Below, piece by piece: positions 37,217-51,208 of a stretch of DNA of 64,000 bases. Source of the DNA: Campylorhamphus procurvoides (taxonomy: Eukaryota; Chordata; Aves; Passeriformes; Dendrocolaptidae); assembly GCA_013396655.1 (NCBI GenBank), contig WBMV01004888.1:434001-498000 (forward strand), written 5' to 3'. Within the stretch, counting starts at the first letter, position 1, and each line of letters begins with the position of its first letter. The notes below the pieces were generated by a model. That model searched no databases, was not told where the DNA came from, and saw only the letters and a program-made list of their open reading frames with translations. Made by a program: the position numbers and the translations under genes.

Positions 37217-37689
37217 AACTTGGAAAGTAATCATTGATTTCTCACATATGAGAATATACAGTTTTGAAAATATGGTGATGCAGTAATAATTAGGTTAAAT
37301 GTGTATGTTTCTGGGGGTTTTAAGTAGCAGAAACAGGCAAATTAAGAAATATGGATTTGTTTACTCTCTTTAAGAAAGATATACAACACAGGAGGGAGAA
37401 CTGAAGCAATATTTACATAAAGTATGAGATAAAATGCTACATTTTATATACAAATAGCAGACAGGTAGTAAGATATATTCTGTGTTAAACAAAGACAGAA
37501 AAATAAATCTATATGAAAGTATTATAGCAATGGGGCACAGGGGTCAACTTATGAATTCCTGAGAACAGACTGAGGAGATAAAGCAGTTTCAAAGACAGTC
37601 CAGCATTGTTTTCTCAGCTAGTCTTTTCACAGAAGGTCTTTCAGTACAAGGCTACCATGAAATACAAGTTTTATCTGGGAGCTGACATC

Positions 37690-37739
37690 AAATATTCTTA
37701 TGGGTCACTTCCATCCTGAGGTATTCTATGATTTGTGAT
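37690..37739 (+). mobile_element. CR1 3'-terminal fragment
   Basis: ATGGGTCACTTCCATCCTGA followed by GTATTCTATGATTTGTGAT matches the last 50 bases of CR1, including the terminal octamers. Nothing upstream is recognisable, so the copy is either heavily truncated or too diverged. Confidence 0.7.
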
Positions 37740-40700
37740 GTGTAAAATTATTGCTTTTTCAGTATCAACTTCAGCAGACTACCCTGGATGTTTATGACAC
37801 CAATTTCTCTCAACATTCTGCTTTTATTTAGACTATGACAAGCCCATAAACATGCAAAGTAAGAAAATCCCAGATTTTATTTGCACAGGAAGTTCTTAAA
37901 TGAAAACAACCCTGAGCAGACTTAGATCTCCAGGGTGCAACAAAAGGAAAAAAATAAATTAATTCTTTTAATTAATATGTTAATCTCTCTGATTAAGCAA
38001 GACAACTGGTTCACATGCCTCAATCATTTTCTTGTAGAGTACTACTCAACACTAGTATGTCTATGTCCAGCACAGAACAGCAGAACACTTGAGCACAGGC
38101 AAGAACATCTGCAATGCTGTTCTCATACAAATGCTGAGATGTCCTCTTAAGAGAAGATGGTGCAGCATGTGGCAGCAGTATGCCTCTGATAGCATTGTCC
38201 TTGCCTTACTGATGTATATTTTGCAACAGTGTAGAGGCTGGAGACATGGGCTGAAATAAAAGACCTGCATATTCATCTTCTGAAACTGGCCTTTTTATTT
38301 TTTTTTAATCTTTGGGTAGAAGGTACTTGGTAAAAGGAGCACACCACAGATGCCCCCTCAAGGCAGTCCAGAATTCCTAACTGAAAATGCCACAGAAGGT
38401 TTAATCAGCATATGAGAAAGAAGGAGGGAAGCATCTGCTGACCTGCTCTAGCCAAAATACAGTCAATTTCATTCTTCTTGAGATGAAGTAACTCAGCAAG
38501 CAACCCCTATTTTATTATGGGGAAAACACAAGGCAGTCAACCATCCCTACTAAATCAAGCTATCCTAAACTGCTTTCTGAAGCTGCAGTCCTCAGTGGAG
38601 GCTGGGATCTGATAAATTAAAACATTACTTAAGTAATCACCACTTTATAAATATGGAAACAGTTTCCTCTGTAGCCAAATCTCCATATGTGAGACAATAA
38701 GTACATTTTCTTATTTTAAATGTTAACTCTTCTGTAGACATACCTCATTTAAGATGGTGTCTTGTTAGATGTCAAATCTCAAATAGCTGAACTATAAGAA
38801 AGCATACTGGCTTATATCCTCAGCTGCTATAAATCACTCACTTCAGCAGAAATAACTCAATGCATATCAGCTACAGGTCTAGCATATTGTTTATTGCTGA
38901 ACTTGCATAGATGGAAGTGTTTTGAAAAGCACTGCAAATAATGTCCCTCTCTTCATTTTAGGAATGTATTTTCATGACTGGTCAAAGTTGGCTTTTCCCT
39001 CACATTTCCCCTGCTTTATTGGTAGCTATTATGGACAATTTTATGTCTTTCTATAGAAAGTTGTAATTGAAATAGAAAGCATCTTTAATTGAAGTGGATA
39101 TTTATTGTCCTGAGGTCTGGAATGCTGACTCAGAAGTTGAGAACACACTTGTTAAATGACTGGCGTCATATCTTGTAGATTTGAAAGGATAGCAGAAAAC
39201 TTTTTAACTATCATCTGCTTAAAAGAAATTCAGGAAACAAATGCAGGCCTGAAAGAAATTCCTTGCCATCTTCTGTACTGTTTCCATTCCTATTCCTCCC
39301 TACTGAAGTATTTGCAATACCCCTGAGTTCAGAATAGCTGCAACAACTTTTAGCAGAGAAGAGCTGGCTCCTTGAGGTAGGTCACCTGAGAGCTCTAAGG
39401 GCATCAGGTGCCTTCAGTCCTTCAAGCAGGTGGCTAGTAAACATTGGAGGGGATGGGGAAGGCATATGAAACACCATCTTCATTAGGTCAGGGATCCTGG
39501 TAGCACAGTAGAAAAGTAAAGAAAAACTTGATTCTCATGCCCCATACACATGTTTTGCTGCTACTTCTACGATTTCAGTTCCAATACGCAATGAGAACAC
39601 ATCAGGCTTACCCTTCATGGCTGCAGGAAAAAAAGCCAGAAGGCTGTTGTTATGAAGCTGATCCCAGCACACATCCCCATGGCTGCAACAGCAGACTGCC
39701 ACTGAGGTGATCAGGATCTTCCACAAAATATCCAAAGCAAACGTGTGAGGTATTCACAAATGACAAATAGAAGTGCTTCTATATTTAGGGATACTTATAC
39801 CTCAGAAACATTAAAGAAGAACCTGTGAGTGCACAGTGTCAACTTGCAGGTCATTTCTCTTCCTTTTTCCAGACACAAGTAGAGATCCCCACTACTGATA
39901 GATTCCCCTTTCATTCAATGTATAGAGAACTGAGTTGCTGCCTTGGAATTACTACAAGCCTATGCTTGCTAGTGGCTGCTCTAAGATCACTTGGGTGAGA
40001 CATACCACCCAAGAACTTTATCTCTGCAAAGATGGCAGAGGCTTCCTTGGTCATCTGGAGAAGCAGCAGCCTGCAATGAGCTCTGTAAACAACAGCACAA
40101 GAATACAGATCTAACATATGTGAACAGACTTGTGTCGCCAGGAGTTGGAAACATCTTCCTCTTGCCCTACTGCACTATAAGAGAACAGGAACGACACAAT
40201 GAACTTCTTCATTCTGAAGACACTACATTTATATTGCAGAGGTATGTGAGTGTTTCCCATCTGCACTAATCCAGAAATAACATGTCCCTGAAATAATTTT
40301 GCAGGGCAAATATCTGTGCCTCCATAGATAAAAGAGAAAATTAAGGCAGAATTATCAAGGGTCTCCTTGGTAGTTTTCAGGACATAAGTTCTGTGCTCTT
40401 TAATGACAAAAGTGATTATACATTTCTCTTCAATATGTGGCCTTCCTCAAATATATGAAAGAACAGTAAAATAATAAAAACAAAGCATGATAAATAGCAA
40501 ATAAAAATTAAATATTATCTATAACCTTCTTGGTAAAAAAGCCACAACCATGAGTAGATACTCCCAAATGTCAAAGTGAATTAATGGAATAAATTATTAG
40601 GAAAGAATTATACCTTTTCCTAGACACTTTCTTCTAATAGCTAATCACTCTTCACAGCAGTTAAATGGCACATCAATCAATTCCCTCTTCACTGCTGAAT

Positions 40701-43428
40701 TTTTAAAAATAAGTTTTGGAATGCCATTTCAGCATTAAAAAACCCAAACAAATAAACCAAGAAACAAAGGCCCTGTCTGCATATTACATACCAGTTCCTT
40801 AGCTGAGGATCTACTGCACTTAAATCCCTGAAATATTTCACTACTACGCTACTGCCCACCTGGAGTCATATATATGGGCTCATGGCAACTAGTGAAGCTG
40901 TTTTAATCTTTTAAATCAATGACTTGGGGAAAGTTTTGGGGAGGATTTAGGGACTTCTTCAGAATAAGTATACAGAAGGTCTCCTTAAACATTCTTTTAA
41001 TTTTCATGCAGTGATCCCATCAACAATTAGCATGTCCTTTTCCTCTTCTACATCAAACATCAGTAAAATTTTCATGTAGCAAAGTTCAAACTTCAACAGA
41101 AGTACAGTGATTCAAAGCAATGGAAAGCCTATGTGGACCTACTACTACTGATTTCAAAGAAGTTACTGCAACCTTTCTCAGGAATCAAGCCTTTTGCTCA
41201 CCCCAGTGCCCTTGATGTCTACTTTGGATAAAACCAGCAATTCCTTGCTGCAACAGATTCACAGTGTGATTAGTAGCACACTGAATTTTGAAATCTTATC
41301 TAAGTGGCATAAAAGATTGACTGTAGACATATAATCCTTTAGACACAAACCGTTGACCAAGTCTCAGACTAAGTATGCATCCAGCCACACTGAAACTCCC
41401 CTCAGAAGGGAGTTTAGAAAACAAGGCAGTCCTTTCTGAAACTCGTGACTTGATGGGAGGATCTCCCTGCCAGTTTTACCTGACCCTGTCCTTTATGCAG
41501 TAAAGAATCAAGAGTACCTTGCCAGCAACTCTTGTTAAACCACTACCACGTTTACAATCAAACTTGGTTAAATCACTGTTTTGTATCAATAAACATGTTG
41601 CTATTTCTCTGTTACAACTGCATCCATGACATCTGGGTGTAAGATTTCAGTTACAATCCTTATTTTCAACAGATTGCCTCCTGAACAATTAATTTCCTAG
41701 AACTCATTTGCCTAACTGCAAGGATATCTTAAAAAAATTCTTTCAAGAAGCTGCAAAGAAAACATGCTAATGTGAATGGCTGAATCAGGAATAGGTGCAA
41801 TAAACACCCAAAAGACTTGAAGAGAACTTTCACCTAAAAACTATGGATAAACAAACTTGGTTTAGATCTTTAACTTAGTTTCTATTGGTTAAGGTCTCAT
41901 GGGGATCTTTCAACTGGTGCAGATGTTTAGGTTGTTATTGTAGACCAGTGGTTTTTCACAGTAGTTGGTTGGGACAAATAAACATTGACCTTGAGTTTGG
42001 TTAATGCAGGGCTATCAGAAGCTGTGCCTGAGAAAAATCTGGAAATGTTTATGTGAGGATGTTTATGAGCAAAAACATAAAAACAGCACATGGGCAGTTC
42101 TACTTCAAAAGTTAATGTAAAAAATGAACAGTCAGTACAAGAGAAAGTTATTGTGTGGGAAAATTTTTTTTAATTAAAATTAATGTAGGGACAAGGAACA
42201 AAATTAACCATAACCAAAACAGTTCAACAACCCCCCTCTACACCCCGTTATTCTAAATACAAGGGGAAGGCTCCCAGTCCCAACTTTTTATGATTTAGAC
42301 TCCTTACAATTACATCAAATAGTGATTTTCATTCAAGGAGCTACAAAAGAGAATAAATAAATGCAGCATTTTAAGGCAAGCATTGTTACCTTAATTCTGA
42401 TGGAGGACAAAGAACAGCACAGTGTGATAAAGGGACTGTGCATTCTGTATTTTCATAATATCTGACTAATATCTGACAATGATGAGTCGATCAGATTTCA
42501 AGGTGGGCCTGGTTTACATAGTTATAAACAGATCTAAAAATACAGTCCTAGTTTATGGACTGTTTATGGCCAGCTTATTTCCTTGTTACACACAAACAAG
42601 GCCTCGCTTGAACAGATGCAACAAAGAGAAACAAACCACACTTGATACTCTAGGCTTTTCTGTATGCAAGTGATGATGCCTTTTCATTTATTACCTCAAA
42701 ACATAGGAAAACATTCCCAGTGTGCAGGCACAAAGCTGATTAAAGAGTTAGACTGTCAGTGGAGCAGTTTACTGCCAGCTAGTTAGTTGAATATCACAAC
42801 AGAGCAACCTCCTATGAGTTGGCCTAAATTCACCAAAAGTACAGAAATATTTCATCCTTTGTAAGAACTAGCAAGAGTTCAGGGACTACAGATAGTGAGA
42901 AGAAAATCATGAATTCAGCTTCAAGTGTAGACACTTAAAGCTTAAAGGCAATGAGCACAGAAGGAAAAAGAACTTCAGAAAGTTTGGGTAGCAGGAAGGG
43001 AATATATCTCTTTCCTCAAATAATAGCCCTGAAGTTTGAAAAAGAAGTCACTGTAGTATGCCAGTTGTTATTAGTCCTATACAGTTTGAGAAATAAGGAG
43101 CCAGTGGAGTTCAATTACATATTTGGTACAGCAGACAAATAATGCTAAGAAACAGAATATGAATGGTAGACTATGTTGACCAAGAAAACTAAAATATACA
43201 AGAGGAACAAGAATTCAAGTTCCCAAAAATCACATATTCATTGCTGGTGAAGTAGAAAGTCCACTTACCTAAATTCCCTCAGCTGCTTAATATAAATCAT
43301 ACTGAGACCAATCTGAACTGTCATAGCCTGACTGCAGACCTTCCTTGAGATGACAGAAGTGACAGATTTTGATTACATAACATCCCACCTTAGAAGTTTG
43401 TAAGCAATCAGATTATGACACTGGTAGT
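37740..43428. other. Gene-free DNA
   Basis: No recognisable gene or transposon over 5.7 kb. Frames at 37935-38276, 39528-39735 and 39911-40269 on both strands overlap each other, are 60-92 codons and have no domains. They look like chance openness in slightly GC-richer patches. Confidence 0.5.
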
Positions 43429-43440
43429 GCCACCTGCTAG
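43429..43440 (-). promoter_or_regulatory. CTCF-like core, minus orientation
   Basis: GCCACCTGCTAG on the plus strand is the reverse complement of the CTCF core with one mismatch (A for G at 43439). The preceding AGT fits the reversed flank. It faces the plus-strand site at 32.88 kb. Confidence 0.3.
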
Positions 43441-46400
43441 AACAACACCTCAATGTCTGTTCTGAATAGTCAGCTCTGGAATATAATGGTAAGCAATACA
43501 TTCCCTTTTGACTCACATGGACTTTAAATACACATGATCAGTATCAAATACCTACAAAGGAAATGCAGCAGTATTCTGATAGAACTTAAAATTTTGTCCT
43601 CCACATGCTGGGCTCTTGGATCTCTATGCTCTGCTCCTTCTGGCCATACAGAAACAGCTCACTATCTGTCACAGCTTTGCCATTAGGAAGCACCATCAGG
43701 CTGTTAACTATCCTACAAAAGCAGCATGCATGCAAGTAGCTGCTACCTTAGAAATATATTTCAAGGCACCAGTAGGAACAAACATGAATAATCTCTCCTC
43801 ATCATGGAAAGCTTCTGACAATGTTTCAAGTATAGTGGTTATTTTACTTTGTTAAGGCTGTATTCAGGAAAAAAAAATAAAAAAAGAGAAAAAGAATGCA
43901 GGAGTTTGACACTCAGGACAAAATGTTCCCACTTGTGCACCTTAGGTTGTTACCAACAGAAATCTGGACTTTGGCACCTAAGTCCAAGGGGCTTGATCTT
44001 ATCATCCACAGCTACTAAAGGCTTTGACATGAGACAATTACAAGAGGCACCATCTCCGTTAATCACAATGTTTTTATTTGCACAGTTACTTTCAGTATAA
44101 AATCTTTAAAAAAATCTCCTGAAACAGGAAAGTGCAAGTGTTCTCAGTTAACTTTGTCCCTAAATATATAATGCAGTTCAAAAAGAAAAAAAAAACACCT
44201 TATGAAGGCATTTTTTAATACTTAGGAAATTGCTTCAGAGACAAATACAGAAGTCAAGTCAGGCTTCTGGGTGAAAAAAGACACTGAATTAATTAAATTT
44301 CAAATGTTAATACACAAACATGTAGCATAAATATGCTGTGAAGCATTACTAGAGTCCAAATTCTCCAAGACAGATTTCAATGCATGAGATAAAATAATCT
44401 TAGTTATCTATTACACAGATAGAGTTTCGTTACTACAAGGACTGAAAATCTGTAAGAATCAATGAAAATAAGTAACTCTAAATAACACCTTACAAAATCT
44501 GTATTTTAACAATAAGACAAACATTTACCCGAACAGGGATTCATCTATTATACACTACTGTTTCCTCACTATCTAATGAAACAATAGATATCTTCATATG
44601 ACAGAAATTGATATACATTTAATTTCAAAGTGCATCTACATACAAATCCACAATAAAAAGGTCACAGGATTTTGGTGCCAATCACAGTAGACAAGTTCAA
44701 CAGATCAGGAAAGAAAAACTGACCCTCCTTGCATCCTTCAGCTAAAAATCCAAACAAGCTTTTCCCTAAAGTTGCTAGAATCACTGGGCTCTCACACAGC
44801 ACAGCTGTAGGCCACAAATGCAATCAGCTCACCACTGCACTGCAAGCAGAAAACATGCATAGTAAGAGTCCCTCTATGTTGTTTTTGAATAAAACCTCTG
44901 TGGACAGAAACCAGGAACAAGCAAGAACCACCACTGGAGAGTTTAGACAACTGGCAAAAGTCACTGAAATCTGTGGCAGCTACAGAAATTGATAACAGGT
45001 TGAAGGGATCCCTGTAGCCTCTTAACTGTAAAATCCTGTGATGGCATACTGAACTGGGTGTCAGGGGAAAGACCACATCAGAAGCATATGGACTCTTAAA
45101 CAGAGGTATTTGGAAGAAGTCACCTAATAAAGAAGACCTCTGACAAGCACCTTAGGTATGCAAAGCATTATTGCCATCTTCCACACGTTTCCTCTCACCT
45201 TTGAATAAATCACAACTACAGTTCACTTTTACAGGATTGCTTCTCCATGCACTGTGTCTTATTAGAAGCAGAAGCACTGACATCTCTTCTCTCAGGGTAC
45301 TTTTCACTGCACAGGAAAGAGCAAATAAGAGAAGCCTTTTTGTCTGGTTTTGCATTCCAAGGAGATTTAGGTACCTATCTATTAAGATAGACAGATGCTT
45401 AGTCAACTTCACCCTAATAATGATTGGCACATCCTCAAAGTAATAAGAATGCAGAGTTTCACATTTATTTGCAAGGAATATAATTAATACAATAGAAATC
45501 TTGTTTAAATTTTGCCTTGACTGAGCATGTTGAAAATTAATGTCACATTGGATTCCTGCAGTTCATGCTTTCACTTACATTTGACATGGGACAGAGAACC
45601 CTTGTAAGAATTTTGGAAAGCGGTGTGTGCATCTTTATTTTTTAAAGAAAGCTTTTAGTGTTCAAGGGTTTTTTTTCCTCCCAAGTTTCAGACTCTGCAA
45701 GCAGTTGCAGGGCTCTCAGTGATTTCCATTTGGACATTTTGTTTACTAAAAATACTCTAGATATAATTTACTTTACAAATTTTTATTACTTTTTCCACCT
45801 GCCTTTAAATAGAAAGCCTCTTGTTTATTTCCACAGAAGCATCTGCAAACATCTGTGTAACCTCTGTTGAAATTCTGTTATGTAATTTCTTGCAACAGTA
45901 TTTCTTCAGGCACAATATTTGATACACTTGGAAATTTCTTTAGTAACGAAGCTGCTTTAAAGGAGTAATTTTTTTTGCCTCTCCCAGCTCTGAGTAAACA
46001 AAAGCCCCAGTGTCACTAAGTTTCCCTAGATCAGTTTCATTGTGTATTTACAGATAATGAAAGTGAGAACAATTATAAACAGAAGGCAGCTTGAGCTGAT
46101 TCTCTGATACACAATATTTATGTAGTGAAGACATATTATCACAAAGCATTTCTTAACTTACAGCATCTTAGATTCTCTGGTGTGTTTACTCCAAAATCAA
46201 AATATCTTGCTACCAAGCGTCAATTAAACTAGTCTAACAGGAGTTCAGTTTTCTTTTGTTTTTTTTTTTATAAGGTCCTCATGAGAGCAAAAACTTTCTA
46301 GCTTTACTCAAAATACAGGCTTCTCTTCCTTTCAAATACAGCTTGGATCCAAAACTCTGTGGCATCTAGCACGTTCCTAAAAACGTTTCATGAGTAACAT

Positions 46401-46681
46401 GAAATGCAACTCATTTCTCCAATGTACAATCAAAATACTTTACTAACTGCTGAAAATGTAACTTTCAGATTCTGTTGTCTTCATGATAATTTGGGTAATC
46501 TTAATTTAAGGTAAAAAAAATGTTCATTCCTCAAGCTATACCTTTTTAAGAATAAGTATTATAACTGGGTTGAAAGTATTTCCTAACCCATGGAAAGTCT
46601 TCATTGCTTCCCAGCACAATTGTATTCAAACACACAGACTTAGAATGAAGACTTCAATACCATAAACAACTTCCATAACCA
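43441..46681. other. Gene-free DNA; conserved-looking block near 45.95-46.12 kb
   Basis: No recognisable gene. Frames at 43616-44100 (+) and 44729-45443 (both strands) are below 95 codons and domainless. About 45950-46120 contains a forkhead-type GTAAACA and looks like conserved non-coding DNA. Confidence 0.45.
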
Positions 46682-47077
46682 TGAAGAACAGCTATAGAAC
46701 CCAGCACCATGGGGTACGATCAGAATGGAGCTCACCAGCACCTGTGCTGAACACCATGTAGCCACCCTGAGTACAAAGTAAAAAGAAACCTGTTGATGAG
46801 GATGATGGCTTCAGTCTGGTCAAGAGTGGCAGTCACAGTCCTGTTGAGGCCCTAATCCTCCTCTGGATCCCACAAGTGGTAATAGAAGTCTCAAAACCAC
46901 AAAGGTTATATACGCTCAGGTTCAGGTGGGAATGCCCACTACCTTCCCCAGGTGGAGAAGTTTTACAATGGATTTACTCTGTGAGTCATGGGATACCCCT
47001 TGATGGTCCATTAGCAGACATGACCCCTCAGGCTGGGTGTGAAGGTGCTAATGACTCCCCGGAGGGGAGTTATCACA
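46682..47077 (-). mobile_element. ERV LTR on the minus strand
   Basis: Read on the minus strand, it starts TGTGATAACTCCCC (47077 downward), has a TATATAA at 46912-46906, and continues with CTTTGTGGTTTTGAGACTTC, CACTTGTGGGATCCAGAGGA and GACTGTGACTGCCACTCTTG. It ends near TTCTTCA at 46682. The 396-base length, internal TATA and TG...CA ends fit an LTR. I recognise it as an avian LTR (ERVK-like, from memory). A plus-strand 68-codon frame at 46876-47082 is an antisense shadow. Confidence 0.6.
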
Positions 47078-47330
47078 CCTGAGTCCTTGATGTGAAGACG
47101 GGAAATCTTCCGTGTCTCACAGGGTTCTTTAACACCCATATTGTAGCCTGAGGGGCCAGGTGTGCCCTGGGCGGCTGCTGTAAATGATCCATCGTTAGCA
47201 GTTCATCAGAAATGACATAGAGAGTGTAGAATACACAGCACTGGCCACACCCACACAGTGACAAACTGATCCCAGCCACTATAACCAGAACAGTTACTGA
47301 AGATTAGATAAATAAGTCTCCTCTCTTAAT
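47078..47330 (-). pseudogene. Remnant of ERV interior next to the 3' LTR
   Basis: Sequence directly 5' (minus strand) of the LTR stays distinct from the AT-rich flanks and includes a 68-codon open frame, 47073-47279 (-). It is probably the end of the proviral interior, perhaps the env end, but no domain is recognisable and no clear polypurine tract precedes the LTR. It is truncated: no gag or pol is seen beyond. Not functional. Confidence 0.4.
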
Positions 47331-48384
47331 CTGAATTTCCATCTCAGACCTGAAAATTCTTTGTCCCTGAGAGTTTAACCAAAATAAATAAAGCCTTTTC
47401 TACCACATAGCTCCAAAGATTTGTCATTTTCTAATAGTCATTATTAAATTCCTCAATTGTTCTCACAACAATGCTGCTTCATAGTTGATTGTTGCAGCTG
47501 TACAACATAGTGATTTTCATAATCTTTAATCTGTCATTTTATCACAGTTGATATTTTATTAAAGTATTGGGCGGATGAACAGTGATTCCTCCAGGGGTTT
47601 TTGCCACTGTTGTAGAGGGACTTGCACAGTTGCCTTATCAGGCTCCAATTGTGACCTATACCTAGAGCATTATTTTTTCTTCCTCCTACAGATAGTGAGG
47701 ACTGGTTCTGCTCTCAAAAGCTGTTGTCCTCCCTGCTCTGAAGGTCTCTGATGTAGCTGTGCTCCTGATAGCATTCATAGGGAGCACATGCTCTAATGGT
47801 CTTGATCCATAGTTCAGCTTGATTAAACACAAGCAGGTTATGGCTCAAGTCTTCTACACATATTCTTTGAACATATTTCTTGTATCACATTTCTTGCTAG
47901 CTTCAGACATTTCATCATGTCTTGAAACTCCTCACAGCTCTTAGTCTGAATTTCCTGGCCAGGGTGAAGCTGCTTTAGGCAGAGGAGTGGGCTAGAGAAC
48001 TCTCTAAAGTCTTTGTAGCCCTGTGTTTCCAATGTATTTTCTTTTCCCTTCAAGTTTGGGCATAGACTAATGAATTAAATATGCACACTGAACTTGATCA
48101 AAATGCTTCTTTAGAAAGCTTTTTCTGGCAACAAAGTCACCTTTAAAAGCAGCTAGGATTACCAGAGTAATTTAAGAATCATTTTGAACACAACCAGAAT
48201 GCCCTAAAAGATAATTAAGCATATGCTAGTAATTGTGTTACTGAATGGAGACAGATTGCAAGATGCAGTCAAATCCACTTTTCAGCTCATATTTTGGGCT
48301 ACTGAATACTTGCTTTGAGCCATGGTGACATTTCCCAGAACAAGTGTTACCACAAAGCACATGCACTGAAAATGTGAACATATA
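47331..48384. other. Gene-free DNA
   Basis: No recognisable gene or repeat. The 71-codon minus-strand frame at 47838-48053 shows no domain. Confidence 0.5.
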
Positions 48385-48545
48385 ATCATAGAATCATTAA
48401 GGCTGGAAACAACCTTAAGACCACCCCTTCAGTGAAGAATCTTTCCCAAATATGCAATCTAAGCCTCCCAGAGTGCAGCTTGTTGTCCAGGCACTTCTTT
48501 CCTGGGAATCGAGACTGACACCCACCTCGCAACAGACTTTGTATT
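48385..48545 (-). mobile_element. CR1 LINE tail
   Basis: The plus strand shows the reversed CR1 end ATCATAGAATCATTAAGG, then GGCTGGAAACAACCTTAAGA. After a deletion, AATCTAAGCCTCCCAGAGTG and CGAGACTGACACCCACCTCG follow, which also match a CR1 subfamily in this order. It is a different subfamily from the 24.4-kb copy. Confidence 0.8.
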
Positions 48546-51208
48546 ACCGTGATTTAAGCACCAATTGGTCTGCTCTGTATGGCAAAAACTGCACTGTAGT
48601 GGCCAGAATTAAGCCTTGGTTTATGAGCAGAAAACAGTATCTCTCCAGTAGTGTGTTTTAAATGCTTCAGGTACTACCATGATATTAGTAAATGGATATT
48701 TCTACCTCAAAGCAAGAATAAGATATCAGGCAATGTTTATGCTTGGAGTTTTTTGGTAGAAAAGTACTTTTCTAAGATACTAAAGCTTTACGTTGAATGA
48801 ACTTCGTTTTCGTCTTCCAGTTTCCTTAGCTTCATCCAGCAGTTGATGAAAAAGCCCTTCTCCTCCCATCAGTGAGACTGGTCACAGAGTAAAGTCCCCA
48901 TTATATGCAAAGTGCAGAAGAGAGTAGTAATTGTATCATATATTTGGTGTACGCAATTTGATGCACAGGCTCTACAAAAAGGAAACAGACTTATATGTAA
49001 ATGCAAAGCTGCCAGATCAGAGCTGAAGTTTATGATCTGCCACTGGATTATTGCAACAAGGAGAGTTACAATGCACGTATCCATGATGGGTCTGAATCTG
49101 GCAGAATGTATGGTAAAATTCACAATATTTGGTGTCTATAAAGCCTCCAAATAAGCTTTTTTTTCCTACATTTTTACATACATGCAAATTAGGCTATGAC
49201 AAGCAAGATGAATTCTATCTTATGAAAAGTAGTGCGCACTAAAGTTATGTTGCAGATAGTTTCCATATGAAAACACTCACCAAGAAAAAGTTATGTTTTG
49301 TGAAATGTACCTTAAATTAAACTCAAACTACAGTATAAGAAATTGGTCTGACAACTTCAGCTGAGAAACACGATTAAATGATTTCTCAGTTAACATTATG
49401 TAGCATTATAAAATACATTTTTATGTCTGTTTTACTAATTTCCCACAGTTTTTATTAAATTTCTGATTAAAAAAGAAAAACATTCTAATTTACTAAGTTT
49501 CAGGTTAGTAGTACTCCAAGTTTAAAACATACCCCTAAGAAAATTAATTCTGTTTAATAGATAACTATCTATCAAATGATTAATCTCTTGATTATTTTAA
49601 TTAGAATTTGCCAAATATACATTATTTCTACTACTAGAGTAGGCAATAAATTATATATGCACTTAGTTTTATATGGCTTACAGGCTTGACAAATTGCTTA
49701 TTCAGAATGACTAATTAATCTATCACTTTTTTAGTAAAGAGGGAAAAGTGTAAAAAGAATCTTAATACATTTGCTAAACACTGTCTACGTACAGAATGAA
49801 ATTAAACAAATTAAATTAGAATTTCAGTTGCACACATGGCTAAGCAGGAGAACGTTTTCAGGGTACTAGAGGTTCACAATAAAATGCAAGGAACCTATTA
49901 ACTAATTGTTTCTTCTTTCTAGAAATTTCTGCATTTTAAAGAAATTTCCAACATAAGCTCCTTTTGGGTTTTTTTTTCCTGAGACACTTTTTCAATGCAA
50001 GCAGCACAAGTAGCAGAACTTACTCCACCCTAAGCCATGTGTGCCCTCTACATATTAGTGCCAGGTTTCAAATGGACTGGTTTTACTCCAGTTCCTCGGT
50101 GTAAAAGCTGTCATGGTAGGGGTACTTCAGTAGCCTGTCTCTGAGGTGACCAATAAATGCCTTCAGGAAGAAGTAAAAGAGAGACGACTGCTGCCATGTC
50201 TTCTCAGTATGAGCTCCTAAACATCAGCAACTGTTGTTCCAGCTGTATGAGGAACAATATACAATATAAGGACTATTTTCAGACTGACACTGTGCCGTTG
50301 GGTCTCACCCACTCTTACTTCCGAAAGAAAAATTACATGTCATTTAAAAAGCCAAAGGCACTTCAGGATCATGCTATCTTATTCCATACAGAGAAAAAAA
50401 TCAAGTCAATATCATATTTTATCATGAAGGCTGAAACCTTTTCAGAAAAAATTGAGAGAAAGGGCCAAAAGATATAGAAGAAGGATCTCTCAACATCCAA
50501 GAATGGTAAGAAAACCCTTTCAAGGACAGTTTCAGGGGAATGTACTAGCTAGAAAGAGCAAAGCAAGGCAGACTATACTAAAGAGCTGTAGCCTGTCACA
50601 CAGGAACAGTTATGCCCTTGAAAGATGAGCTCCTGAACACCAAAGGCAGCCTTGGATCTCATTATGCCCTTTCTGTCAAATGAGAGAGTCCTTTACTCTT
50701 AGAAGTCTCCATCATCCAGTTTCTTTGGCAAAAAATTCACTTATCTCTTATCTTTCTCCTGAACAAACAAGTAACTGAATTTATTTAGTTTTTATGCAAG
50801 GCATGGTCTCCAAATACAAACTCAGTTTTGCAGAGAAAAATCTTTTTGAAAGTTGACATCTAGGCTGGGTACAAGAATCACAGTTTGCCATACATGCTTA
50901 GTTAATATTTTCTTGCTGAGTCTGCTCAAATTGGGGTATCATGCCAGGATGATATTCACAAGTTGAGAAAGAAAAAGAAACAGGTCTTAGTTGTACCTAC
51001 TACTAACACTGCCCTTTCTCCTAGCAGTCTCTTTACACAGTCACATTGCATTCTAATGGAGGAGGAAGATATAAGGATTAAATAGAGTATTTATTAGAAA
51101 TAAATTCTGCACAGTTTTGTTTCTCTTGACAGTACCTTAGCAACTGAAGAAGAAGCAGGAAATGCAAAATATATTCTTTATTTAAAAAAAAAAAAGAGAG
51201 AGATCTCT
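48546..51208. other. Gene-free AT-rich DNA
   Basis: No recognisable gene. A 106-codon frame at 50157-50477 (+) and overlapping frames at 48869-49154 have no domains. 49300-49820 is strongly AT-rich. Confidence 0.5.

Noticed and set aside
41935..41960. A hAT-transposon-like terminus (CCAGTGGTTTTTCAC)
   Set aside because: Only about 13 bases resemble a Charlie-type end and no partner inverted repeat was found nearby.
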